Positions 41,870 to 50,009 of a stretch of DNA of 64,000 nucleotides are shown in pieces. The translations under genes were made by a program, and so were the position numbers. Position 1 is the stretch's first letter, and each line of letters starts with the position of its first letter. The notes under the pieces were generated by a model. It saw only the letters and a program-made list of their open reading frames with translations. It ran no database searches and was not told the origin of the DNA. Location: assembly GCA_038380435.1 (NCBI GenBank), contig JAWZYU010000011.1, positions 83,180,501 through 83,244,500 of the forward strand, read 5' to 3'. The DNA comes from Ryuthela nishihirai. Taxonomy: Eukaryota > Arthropoda > Arachnida > Araneae > Heptathelidae.

Positions 41870-43164
41870 TCATGAGCTGTAGTCAAACAGGACTTTACGA
41901 TCCAATGGGATTTCCAGCAAATTCTGATATTCGGCATACAGGATCACAGTGATCGATGCGGATAGCGGCTTGGCAAACTTTAATTCGACTCTCACACTCC
42001 CACTCTTTATTAAAGAAAACACTTGATTGCATTCACGTTGCTCAGGGGTCAATTGGAATCCGAACAATGTAAAACCTTCTCCATAAGCTTTTCGCGATAA
42101 GTTAATACCACTATCGGATTTCCAGGCATCCACAGCTTCCAATAATCCTTGGTAACAGCGGAGATAGCGCCCATTCGCAAAGTCGGGGGTGTAGGACTGA
42201 TGATCGCTGTCAATGTGAAGACTGATGTAGTTTAAGTCGAAATGTTGGAAGTTGAAGGGATTTTTTTCGTACGATCCATTCAGGCTGGTGCTTTCCACCA
42301 TACCCAGTACCAGACGTACGGGGAGCTGACCTAGAAATAAATTGTCACGGTTCACACTCGTTAGTCCCGAAGCAATGGAAAACATACGTAAATCCGTTCT
42401 TCGCAGAGGGTACTTGGCACTCTCTGAACCCAGCAGGCGAGCGTGTGCGAGGATCACACCCGAAGTGGGTTTGACTTTACGCACGAAAAATTCGGCTTCG
42501 TGTATCTGTACTTTGTAAGAGGGGTCCGCTTCACCTGTCACGAGACAGAATTCGGGTTTGGATCTCAATAAACGCAGTCTCAGGTCGACTTGATTGAGCA
42601 GGTAACGATCTTGATTAAACAGGTCAGCGTGGATCCACGAGATGAGTTCGATACCTGTGGTTTGACGTAGCCCTTGCGCTGATGCCATCCCTCGTTCTCC
42701 CGACTGGTCAGTTCCATTTTACCGGGGGTGTCGAGGTACCAGAGCGAGGTGCCGAGCTGGCTTCGTGTGGCATCGGTACCGTAATTCAATAGAGTCTCTA
42801 GGTATGCCCTGTAGGGGTACAGAGTGTGAGAAGCACTCACTAGGTGATCATTGAGGAAGACGTCTACCTGGCTGAAGAGGGCATGGAAGAAATGATTGCA
42901 GGGAGCAATCACTTCCGACGGTGCTGTACCATCGGATTTTACAATTTTCAAGACGAGACGTAGGTGACATCGGGATAGATCAATGTAATCGTCTGTTCCT
43001 TTCACGATGAATTCAAGTGGAGCATTACCTTCCAAGGAAGCCACAGGTAAATAATTGACATAGCAGCCTCTTTCTAATTGTGAAACTGTGGGAGGGATCA
43101 GAAACAGGTCCAGTTCTGAATTGACACAGTCGCCAGAATCAGCGTGAATTTTCTGAATGCTCAT
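41870..43164 (-). pseudogene. MCP: Major capsid protein (double jelly roll), frameshifted
   Basis: N-terminal frame 43164 to about 42690 (LDLFLIPPTV; PLEFIVKGTDDYIDL; FSQVDVFLNDHLV; YPYRAYLETLLNYG) and C-terminal frame from about 42690 to 41870 (DRYLLNQVDLRLRL; AKYPLRRTDLRMF; RCYQGLLEAVD; VILYAEY) are in different phases. Together they span ~430 codons, the usual length. One indel around 42660-42710 explains it. The ATG overlaps the upstream TGA as ATGA. It forms the hexon-like shell subunit in related elements. Confidence 0.9.
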
Positions 43165-43550
43165 GATGAAAACACGTCCTGCACAGTACAGTGTCTCTTC
43201 ACTTTATGAACCTTGGGATGTTGACGGCGGCGTTTTATTCCTTTTCCTCCCTGCAGCTTTGAACTGGCACGTTGCAAGAGGTCGGCGCCCGCTTCATGGA
43301 GTCCCGCTTTGGCTGCAGATTTGAAATTTTGCCCCTGGGACATCTCTGAAACGAACCGTAGCCCACCCTTACGTAGGGTAGCCAGTGCAGGTCGTACGAG
43401 AGGGCTGATGAAACGTCCAATAGTGGCAAAGATGCTTCCTAGCCCATCACCTCTCTGATAACGAGGACCACGGAACACACCCTTCCCCGTTTGGCTCTTG
43501 TAGTAGCTCACGTAGGCATCTGCAGAAGGGGGAACGAATTTAACCCTCAT
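43161..43550 (-). CDS. Small virion protein with amphipathic helix
   Basis: 129 residues. After an N-terminal YYKSQTGKG comes a Gly-rich YQRGDGLGSIFATIGRF and LVRPALATLRKGG, resembling membrane-active or core proteins coded beside the capsid gene in Polintons and adenovirus relatives. The C-terminus is basic (KGIKRRRQHPKVHKVKRH). Overlaps neighbours by 4 bp (capsid) and 11 bp (minor capsid). Exact role is inferred from position. Confidence 0.7.
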   Translation of the reverse strand: MRVKFVPPSADAYVSYYKSQTGKGVFRGPRYQRGDGLGSIFATIGRFISPLVRPALATLRKGGLRFVSEMSQGQNFKSAAKAGLHEAGADLLQRASSKLQGGKGIKRRRQHPKVHKVKRHCTVQDVFSS

Positions 43551-44013
43551 GACGGAAATGTAACTTGACTAAAACTTTACTGAATTTAAAATGCAGAGGT
43601 TCTCCAGTGTCGGTACGAAGGAAGATTCTCACACTCTCGAAACTGTTCCTTGCAAGGGGGTAGTAATCAGGTTGCTGATACACTGCAACAATGGCTTCGT
43701 TATTACTGGTTCTGATGGCGGGGTTCACGACACGCAACAGTTCGCCGTGAGTATCACCTAACAACTGAGGCGCAATCAGGTCTGAATACAAATAAATACC
43801 ATACATTCCTCTGTTCATATCGATGGGATAGTCACCCTGAACTTTATTCAGTGGTATATCTAATTTAGTAATTCCTAGCATGTCTCCTAATCCAGGGTTC
43901 GATCGAGGAAATTTAATGTAATGCGACTTGTCTGTATCCATCAATACGGTGTGATCTGCCTGCTGCTTGAAACGGTAAGCTTTTCTCAGCCTATAGGGTA
44001 ACATCTGGTTCAT
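43540..44013 (-). CDS. Minor capsid (penton-like) protein, short form
   Basis: 157 residues from ATG 44013, which overlaps the integrase TGA as ATGA. It contains GMYGIYLYSDLIAPQLLGD, then ELLRVVNP and SVRIFLRTDTGEPLHFKF, the second half of Polinton minor-capsid jelly-roll proteins. The first half expected in long family members (about 150-250 residues) is not present upstream; integrase is there instead. Either this lineage uses a short penton protein or an old deletion was sealed. The ATGA junction suggests the arrangement has functioned. Confidence 0.7.
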   Translation of the reverse strand: MNQMLPYRLRKAYRFKQQADHTVLMDTDKSHYIKFPRSNPGLGDMLGITKLDIPLNKVQGDYPIDMNRGMYGIYLYSDLIAPQLLGDTHGELLRVVNPAIRTSNNEAIVAVYQQPDYYPLARNSFESVRIFLRTDTGEPLHFKFSKVLVKLHFRHEG

Positions 44014-44894
44014 TGCATCAACACAGGGGGTTGTCGCTGTAACACCTTGTCGACTATAAATATTTCTTCGGTCCACAAATGCGTTCCTGCCTTCTTGAAG
44101 GGTACTTTTACACTGGCTAGTCGAACCGTGTCCCCCACTTTAAATGCTGGTTTTTCTTTTACTACGGTCGGATTGCGATAGAGTCGAACCCACACAACGT
44201 CTTCATTGCGTAAGGTCACGTCCTTGGGAGCCATATCGTGGGCACTGTGAACGGTGGCATTGTATCCCCGTACAACGCGCGGTAGCACGTCCAGGTAGCG
44301 GTAGGTGTTATTGCGTGTATAATATCTACCCAGTCTCTCGCGTAGGGTACGATTCCATCTCTCCACCAAAGCTGCTTTTTTGTCAGAGTAGGTGGCAAAG
44401 AACCGAATACCTTTCTTTTTCAGGAATTTCTGGAACACTCTGTTGGTAAATTCCGTACCCTGATCCGTATTTAAATTAATTGGAGACCGACCCTTGGAAA
44501 GGATTTTTTTGAAAGCCAATACCATTTCTTTCCCTGTTTTAGCCTTCATGGCAACCGCCCACCCGTACCTCGAGAACACATCGATGACTGTTAATATGTA
44601 GCGATACTCGTCATTGAAGCGAGTTAGATTTTTCACCATCATGAGATCGGCTTGCCATTGTTCGTCTAACCCTGTGACGTAAACTTTGTTACGGGGGAAC
44701 TTTCTGCGAACAGGTTTATGTAGCGTGTAGGCAGGTTGCTTTTCTAACCATTCACGGACGAGTTTGAGTGGCAGTCCCGTATTCTGTGCTAACTTTTTTA
44801 CACTACCGAATCCTCTTTCGGGGTCGAAATAATTGGACTCCAAAGTTTTGTTTTCTGCTGCACCCAGGCGTCGTACCCCACCAGGTTTTGCCAT
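44010..44894 (-). CDS. INT: Retroviral-type integrase
   Basis: 294 residues. An HTH-like N-terminal (FGSVKKLAQNTGLPLKLVRE) precedes the catalytic core with D in WQADLMM, D in NTDQGTEF and E in LVERWNRTL. C-terminally, FKVGDTVRL to HLWTEEIFIVDKV is the SH3-like part, after which the usual chromodomain-like tail is missing; the gene ends at PPVLMQ. It would cut and join the TIR ends and make the 6-bp duplication. It starts inside the upstream gene (97-bp overlap). Confidence 0.95.
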   Translation of the reverse strand: MAKPGGVRRLGAAENKTLESNYFDPERGFGSVKKLAQNTGLPLKLVREWLEKQPAYTLHKPVRRKFPRNKVYVTGLDEQWQADLMMVKNLTRFNDEYRYILTVIDVFSRYGWAVAMKAKTGKEMVLAFKKILSKGRSPINLNTDQGTEFTNRVFQKFLKKKGIRFFATYSDKKAALVERWNRTLRERLGRYYTRNNTYRYLDVLPRVVRGYNATVHSAHDMAPKDVTLRNEDVVWVRLYRNPTVVKEKPAFKVGDTVRLASVKVPFKKAGTHLWTEEIFIVDKVLQRQPPVLMQ

Positions 44895-45124
44895 TGATGT
44901 AGTGAAAGTGTAACACCTGTCACTGTAGGAATGTCACCTATAAACTGTCTGATGTCCACTGTTAAGTTACACACACGAATTTTGTATTCGCCGTCTAAGG
45001 CTTTTGACTCTCCACACTGAATATTTTTACTAGGAGCTACAATTTCTAATACAAGCACTGCTATCGTTAACACTGTCACGATTACACTACCCACACTAGC
45101 TAACACCTTCTTTCTCCTATCCAT
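44798..45124 (-). CDS. Membrane-anchored protein with a PC4-like motif
   Basis: 108 residues. The N-terminus MDRRKKVLASVGS leads into a hydrophobic segment (VIVTVLTIAVLVLEIVA, residues ~14-30), then a domain with IRVCNLTVDIRQFIGD and GVTLSLHQWQNLVGY that matches the last strands and helix of the PC4/Sub1 single-stranded-DNA-binding fold. A TATA box lies 40 nt upstream of the ATG. It could tether element DNA to a membrane or vesicle; that is inference. The C-terminus overlaps integrase. Confidence 0.55.
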   Translation of the reverse strand: MDRRKKVLASVGSVIVTVLTIAVLVLEIVAPSKNIQCGESKALDGEYKIRVCNLTVDIRQFIGDIPTVTGVTLSLHQWQNLVGYDAWVQQKTKLWSPIISTPKEDSVV

Positions 45125-45163
45125 ACCAAGACTAAAATGACATTGGATGAAAAGACAGACACA

Positions 45164-45173
45164 TTATATAAGG
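45164..45173 (-). promoter_or_regulatory. TATA box upstream of 45124 gene
   Basis: ccttatataa on the minus strand, 40-49 nt upstream of the ATG at 45124. Other minus-strand starts (45974 and 46991) have similar elements at like spacing. Confidence 0.6.
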
Positions 45174-45179
45174 TTACAA

Positions 45180-45974
45180 TTATTTATTTAATTTATACAT
45201 TTCATTTTTTGCCTCGTCGACAATAACGTTATATTTTAGAGTGCAAACAAAACCAGAATCTACAAAATTCAACAGACCTCGTTTCCAGGCAGTATCCACA
45301 AATACCTGTGCTAAGGCATTAATGTCCAAGTCACCAGACCACCCTACGATGGTCGGTATTTTTTCTTCGGGTTGCAGTCCATCTAACGGTATCACACGCA
45401 TAAGTTCTTGCTGAAAAATATTCACCAGCAGCGGGTAAACACAAACGGGATCGTCGAAAACAGGACCCAGTAGGAAAGGACGAATGGATTCTGAATGTTC
45501 CATAATAGCTGTACGGAGTTGGTGATCTTTGGGAGTCCCGCACACGCCATGCACAATGCGCATCACCTCGTCTACGTGGATAGCCAGCGTGAACCACTGC
45601 GAAGCATTCAGTGTTATACAACGTCTCACAACACGGAACTGTAGAGTTCTTTGGTCAGCGGATTCTTTGATGAAGTCGACACAACGTTCGCCATCCACAG
45701 TTCGATACATGTAGACACGTAAACCATGCGTCACGTACCATGTCTGTTGATCGGGGCCAATTTTCACTTGATCCTCTATGTGGGGGACCGTGGCACACAA
45801 AGCCTCCCATTCAGGTATGGAGAGGCTAACCCCTGCAGGTGTAGGGTAGATGAGTTCACAATTTTCATATTTCTTGTAGCGGCGTACGTGCACAGAAAAC
45901 TTATTTTTGAACAGTGTAGGTACAACGTAAACATCTTCACCGAGACACCACACATCTGGATTGCTAGGCTGCAT
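45180..45974 (-). CDS. Protein with two PC4-like motifs
   Basis: 264 residues from ATG 45974; the frame continues upstream only through a TTG. Region ~20-75: FSVHVRRYKKYENCELIYP then GVSLSIPEWEALCATV. Region ~85-145: YMYRTVDGERCVDFIKESA, then FRVVRRCITLNASQWFTLA. Both have the basic strand, (I/V)(S/T)L...(E/Q)W pattern of PC4/Sub1. The C-terminal ~120 residues are not recognised. PC4-type proteins bind single-stranded DNA and aid transcription or replication; a role in Polinton replication or late transcription is inferred. Confidence 0.55.
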   Translation of the reverse strand: MQPSNPDVWCLGEDVYVVPTLFKNKFSVHVRRYKKYENCELIYPTPAGVSLSIPEWEALCATVPHIEDQVKIGPDQQTWYVTHGLRVYMYRTVDGERCVDFIKESADQRTLQFRVVRRCITLNASQWFTLAIHVDEVMRIVHGVCGTPKDHQLRTAIMEHSESIRPFLLGPVFDDPVCVYPLLVNIFQQELMRVIPLDGLQPEEKIPTIVGWSGDLDINALAQVFVDTAWKRGLLNFVDSGFVCTLKYNVIVDEAKNEMYKLNK

Positions 45975-46005
45975 CGTGAACAATGACGCACACAGCGCTC
46001 GCTCC

Positions 46006-46013
46006 CTATTTAA
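46006..46013 (-). promoter_or_regulatory. TATA-like element upstream of 45974 gene
   Basis: ttaaatag on the minus strand, about 36 nt upstream of ATG 45974. Weaker than the other two but at the same spacing. Confidence 0.4.
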
Positions 46014-46043
46014 CTAGAGAACCGCGTCACCTGGGGCGACCAA

Positions 46044-46583
46044 TCAGGAACGATCTGATAAGCGAGTGTTTGTTGGGACATGTTCTCGACGACGATCGAT
46101 CCATCCGAAGAAAGCAGCTGTTTCGGCTAAAGAGCAGTGGACGTCCTCTCCGGTGTGATATCCGCACTCGAACTCGGAAACTTTTGGGAGATCACAATAT
46201 TTGGGACAGCCGTAAAGTTCGAGATTAACACTGGGCAGATTTAATTGTTCCAAGAGATTTCTTTCCACAGTACCTCCTTTGTAACCCACCACAGTAGCTT
46301 CTTCAGTACGTGCAAGTTTGTAAGCATATTTCACGATGTTAGGAACGTGATCTAACGACCACACCTTTTCACGAGGCAGAGGACGAAAGGGTAGACCTAT
46401 CACATATTTAGATACGTAGTTGACTGTCCTTCTGTCTTTTACTGACAAAGGTTGGTGTTGCCGAAGATTGAAACGGTAGACACCACATTTCCCATTCAGA
46501 GTTGCATATCCAAGTTCGCGCACTAGGAAACGACCATTTACATGGAAACCGTCGAGATCTAGAACCATACAGATGTTTTGCAT
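46044..46583 (-). CDS. RNase H-fold exonuclease-like protein
   Basis: 179 residues from ATG 46583 (the frame continues upstream only through a GTG). MVLDLDGFHVNGRFLVRELG resembles the first strand of DEDD exonucleases (D-x-D), VVGYKGGTVERNLL the second block, and CPKYC to HTGEDVHCSLAET a Cys/His cluster plus C-terminal motif like the Maelstrom domain (an RNase H fold with an Glu-Cys-His-Cys cluster). Processing of DNA or RNA is possible. Resemblance is by eye only, and catalytic completeness is uncertain. Confidence 0.45.
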   Translation of the reverse strand: MQNICMVLDLDGFHVNGRFLVRELGYATLNGKCGVYRFNLRQHQPLSVKDRRTVNYVSKYVIGLPFRPLPREKVWSLDHVPNIVKYAYKLARTEEATVVGYKGGTVERNLLEQLNLPSVNLELYGCPKYCDLPKVSEFECGYHTGEDVHCSLAETAAFFGWIDRRREHVPTNTRLSDRS

Positions 46584-46637
46584 GGTTGCACTAGTTCGAG
46601 TATCTGGAGACAAAAACACTTGACGTCTTCACACAGG

Positions 46638-46991
46638 CTACAGACGTCTCTGTCGTTTACGTCTCAGAGCCTGAACGATGTTCTGCGGTAATCCCGGGGG
46701 CCAGGTTTCGGGCGGCTTCATCACCAGAGGTCCACGTAGTCTTGTAGGTGGTGGTGGGGTAGTGTCCTCCACGACAACAGCCCGTAGCATCGGACCACCA
46801 ATCCCAGGTCGCGGCAACATCTTAATAGTGACGGCCGGAGGTGGCGGCGGCGGTGGAGGGGGAGGCACAATCACAGGTCGACGTAGCAATCGACGAATAC
46901 GCGTTCGAAAGTGTTGTGGATCACTCTCGTAGCCGGAGTCTACATCACTCGTCCAATTATGACCAAAATCCAAGTTGTCGTCGTCGTCCAT
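46638..46991 (-). CDS. Acidic/proline-rich protein with DSGYES motif
   Basis: 117 residues. The N-terminus is acidic (MDDDDNLDFG), with SDVDSGYESDPQ at residues ~15-26; DSGxxS is the canonical beta-TrCP phosphodegron. A basic RTRIRRLLRRP, a run of ten prolines (~43-52), a second PPPPTR segment and a basic C-terminus ALRRKRQRRL follow. First gene of the minus-strand block, with a TATA box ~41 nt upstream of its ATG. A regulatory or host-interaction role is inferred; no enzymatic domain. Confidence 0.7.
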   Translation of the reverse strand: MDDDDNLDFGHNWTSDVDSGYESDPQHFRTRIRRLLRRPVIVPPPPPPPPPPAVTIKMLPRPGIGGPMLRAVVVEDTTPPPPTRLRGPLVMKPPETWPPGLPQNIVQALRRKRQRRL

Positions 46992-47030
46992 AACGTGTGG
47001 CTCAGAATAAATGTCAAACCTTTTTCAGCG

Positions 47031-47040
47031 GTTATATACA
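47031..47040 (-). promoter_or_regulatory. TATA box at the head of the minus-strand gene block
   Basis: tgtatataac on the minus strand, about 41 nt upstream of ATG 46991 and 80 bp from the right TIR. Confidence 0.65.
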
Positions 47041-47118
47041 TCCAGAACCGTGACCTTGGAGGGCTTTTCAAGGTCGTTGGAAAATTACGAGTCAATTTCC
47101 GGTCGATTGTGACGTAGG

Positions 47119-47302
47119 GGTCAATTTCCGGTCGATTGCGACATAGAGGCCAAAGTTCAGAAGGCAGCGTGGCTCAGCACAGGTTAATTTCCGGTCGATT
47201 GCGACATAGGGGGTCCAAGTCAAGAAGGCAACGTGGACGATTGCTACATAGGGGGGGAAAGCACTGTGCAAAGGGGGAACGGTCGGTTGTGAATAAACTA
47301 CT
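47119..47302 (-). repeat. Polinton right terminal inverted repeat, 184 bp
   Basis: Ends TCGGTTGTGAATAAACTACT, the reverse of the left end. Contains three tcaatttccggtcgatt or ttaatttccggtcgatt words (one more copy lies just inside at 47092), the counterpart of the left-end subrepeats. Confidence 0.92.
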
Positions 47303-47308
47303 CAGCAT
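47303..47308. repeat. Polinton target-site duplication, right
   Basis: CAGCAT, identical to 30720-30725. Confidence 0.95.
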
Positions 47309-47569
47309 ATTGTGCAGAGAGAGACTCCGTTGGTTTGGCCATGTTGCCTGTATGGATAATTATACATTGACGAATAGGGTCATGAACAGTGTGCCTATGG
47401 GCTTCAGAAAGACGGGGGACCTAGGATGCGGTGGGCAGACAATGTCAAACAGGACCTTATTAGAATTGGTTTGCAGTGGCCAGATGCAGTAGATGTAGCT
47501 CAGGACAGACTTGCTTGGAGAACTAAATTGCACGGTCTGGTTGGACCTCCGTAGCCCATGGCTGCTTGT

Positions 47570-47610
<41 letters not shown>
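47303..47610 (+). mobile_element. LINE-B copy 3, 3' end
   Basis: Continues copy 3 after the Polinton: ERLRWFGHVACMDNYTLTNR is followed by the 3' untranslated part and a (gat)n tail of about 13 units (47569-47609). Removing the Polinton and one CAGCAT restores the sequence seen at 24179 in copy 2. Confidence 0.9.
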
Positions 47611-48190
47611 TATACTGGTGATGTGCTGCATGAGAGAAATGGAAGAATAAGGATTGCTGCTGGGACTTTTAAGAATCTATGGAGAGTATGGAAAAATAGG
47701 CGAATACACGTAAAAACTAAAATTAGGCTCTATAATAGTTTGGCTCTTTCTAAGGTTAGTTATGGTAGCGAAGCATGGACCCTTTGTAAGCAGGATAACA
47801 AGAAACTTGATGGCTTTGATCCTAGATGCTGTGCAGTACTTGGGCATTAGGTGGTTTGACTTCGTAAGTAATGATGAAGTTAGAAGGAGTCATAAACCTC
47901 TTTTGTGCAGCATATTGTGAAGAGAGAGACTGCGTTGGTTCGGCCATGTTGCCCATATGCATAGCTGCTTTTATTAACATTGTTACAGAATAGGATTATG
48001 AACTGTGGCCTAAGGGTTTCAGAAAATTGGGGAAACCTAAGAAGCGATGAGCTGACAATGTCAAACAGGACCTTGCTAGAATTGGCCTAGAGTGGCCAAA
48101 TGCAGCAGCAGTAGTTGAGAACAGACACGTCTGGAGAGGAAAATTACACAGTCTGGTTGGACCTCTGTAGCCCATGGCTGCATGAGGATT
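47611..48190 (+). mobile_element. LINE-B copy 4, 5'-truncated fragment
   Basis: Starts directly after the (gat)n tail of copy 3 at gtgatgtgctgcatgagaga, within the RT thumb region (GTFKNLWRVWKNRRIHVKTK; NSLALSKVSYGSEAWTLCK), and runs to the usual 3' end near cccatggctgcatgagga. Diverged and frame-broken. Confidence 0.85.
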
Positions 48191-49055
48191 TTGTATGTAT
48201 GTATGCAGGTATTTTCCACACCCCTCTAAGAGAAATGGGGAGATTGCTGTTGCCAGTGGAAAATCTCTTGAAGTGCTTGGAGACTGAAATTTCGGATTTC
48301 TATCATAAACGAATCATTAGCACATTTCGTTAAATGTTTTGCTGTTTCCATATTTAGTAATCTGTACAAATTATTTACTGTTAGTTGCCTACAGAGTGAT
48401 TGATGGAGTTTAAGTTTATTTGCCACGTTTTGATTATAGAATACATAAATAAAATTTTGTATAAAATGCTATAACTCATTTACTTTGGTTAGTAAGTAGA
48501 AAACATTAGATTGATGGGATATATAATACACGAAAGTTAACGAATAAAATGTTCATATGAGAACTTCTCAGATAGTCAAGAATTTAGTCTACTTTTCCAA
48601 CATTATAACCTCTCGTCATGCAAGTATAAGTTTAAAAGATTTCATTAGTGCATTCTTTTGCTGTAACATGCATTTAATTTTATCGAGAATATCAATATTT
48701 TTGTAGTACTGATCAAGAAATGTTTTACGGCATTTGCAGAATAAATATTTATAAATATCATGTTTTCATGCCATGCCTGTAGAATGTAAAAGTCTACCAA
48801 TTAGAGCTACCGGTACTGAAGTACCGGTAGACCCAGTAAGGAAGACACAGAGACCTTACTTAAAAAAGAATTAAAATTGCTTTGAAGGGAAGCAACAGCA
48901 TAATACATTCAAAAATGCTTGCGTTATTGGTATGTGCATTAAATAACTATACTACATAAGCATTTGAAAGATGCAAATTATGATATTTCATTAGTAGCAA
49001 TGCAACTGAAAAAGAGCTTTCCAATTATCACTTAAAAATATATCAATTAAAAATA
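48191..49055. other. No recognisable feature
   Basis: AT-rich. A small palindromic word gtactgaagtac with flanking accggt/accggtag lies near 48810-48835. Nothing else supportable. Confidence 0.3.
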
Positions 49056-49062
49056 TTTAAAA

Positions 49063-49690
49063 AATACCTGTCTTCCTACAGGGTCCGAAAAAGTAGAAAA
49101 TAAACCTAAAGCATATCGATGGTGCAATCAAATCACTGAGTTCCTATTCACTTCGAAGGAAGATAGGGCACCGGTAATCTTGTCGAGTAGGTAAATCGGC
49201 GCACTCTTTTCCTTTGAAGTGAATACGAACTCAGTGACTGATTGAACCATCGATATGCTTTAGGTTTATTTTCTACTTTTAAGGGCTCATATAAGAAAAT
49301 TGGTATTTTTTAAAAATTTTAATTTATATTTTTTTTTGTTGTCATTAAAAACACTTACCTTCATAAACTTAAATATATGATTTATAAATATCGAGCACAT
49401 TTACCTCCTTCTTTTGGAGTCATGATTAAGGTAACCCGTGATATTGGAGATATCACAAACTTTAATTTGAGATACGACTCGTTGAAGTCGAACTCCACGA
49501 AAATCTTCCCCCTCTTTTATCAGGGGGAATAGTGGGGGAAAAATTCGAAATAGTTCACGACCATCATTATACGAGTTTTCATTTGACACGACTTTCACAT
49601 TTCCCGCTTTTTAGGGGGAAAGAAAGCATGGGGGTTCAGTTTTTGACACCCCTTTTTTACCTAGAAAGGAATCGTCCCATGTAACAAACA
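49063..49690. mobile_element. TIR element and associated repeat, copy 1
   Basis: 49085-49285 is a near palindrome: gtagaaaataaacctaaagc and tatcgatggtgcaatcaaat pair with gattgaaccatcgata and tgctttaggtttattttcta around a ~90-bp middle. The following 350 bp resembles, inverted, the part at 54300-54720 (a gggggttcagtttttgacac-type word). So a larger diverged repeat contains the palindrome. No coding seen. Confidence 0.6.
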
Positions 49691-49704
49691 TCAGGCAGTC
49701 TTGT

Positions 49705-50009
49705 TCTGAGGGCTCAGTCGGTAGCACACCAGGGTCGTAATTCTGCAGTTTCCAGGTTCGTCTCCCCTGCGGCAGCATTCGGATTTATTTTGGTAAAACT
49801 CCCCTCCCTCTGCCGTCGGTGAGTAGGAGACACTGATGGGCTTCGAAAGGCGGCGTGTGATACTATCTGCAAATTAAAGAACACGATGGATGGCGTTAAC
49901 GCGAGAGGACCATCTGTCTCCTAACAGCTGTCTAATGGTCCCCTCCCGCCCTACCTTCTCTCAGCCCTTATGGGTCTTTGGGACCTGGCCGTTTAGCACA
50001 TTGTGTGCA
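49705..50009 (+). mobile_element. SINE-1 copy, diverged
   Basis: Head agggctcagtcggtagcaca and ccaggttcgtctcccctgcg, body aaattaaagaacacgatgga and accatctgtctcctaacagc, tail gcacattgtgtgcaaaaaac. A body segment of about 30 bp is missing compared with the 18.6-kb copy. It is embedded just before the repeat at 50010-50165. Confidence 0.8.

Larger units (their letters stand above)
30726..47302 (+). mobile_element. Polinton/Maverick element, 16.6 kb
   Basis: Bounded by 184-bp inverted repeats starting AG and a 6-bp duplication, inserted in LINE-B copy 3. It encodes protein-primed DNA polymerase B, retroviral-type integrase, adenain-like protease, FtsK/HerA-type packaging ATPase and double-jelly-roll major capsid, with further small genes. 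This is the standard set for self-synthesising, virus-like DNA transposons of eukaryotes. The polymerase is on the plus strand and the others on the minus strand, converging near 39.8 kb. Defects seen: a frameshift in the capsid gene and an early stop in the protease frame. Most other frames are open, so the copy is fairly young. Confidence 0.97.

Noticed and set aside
44010..44076. Upstream start for the minor capsid gene
   Set aside because: The longer frame begins with GTG and lies inside integrase; ATG 44013 overlaps the integrase stop like other gene pairs here.
46678..46932. Gly-rich plus-strand frame
   Set aside because: It is the antisense of the proline-rich minus-strand gene, which has a TATA box and an acidic/basic domain pattern.
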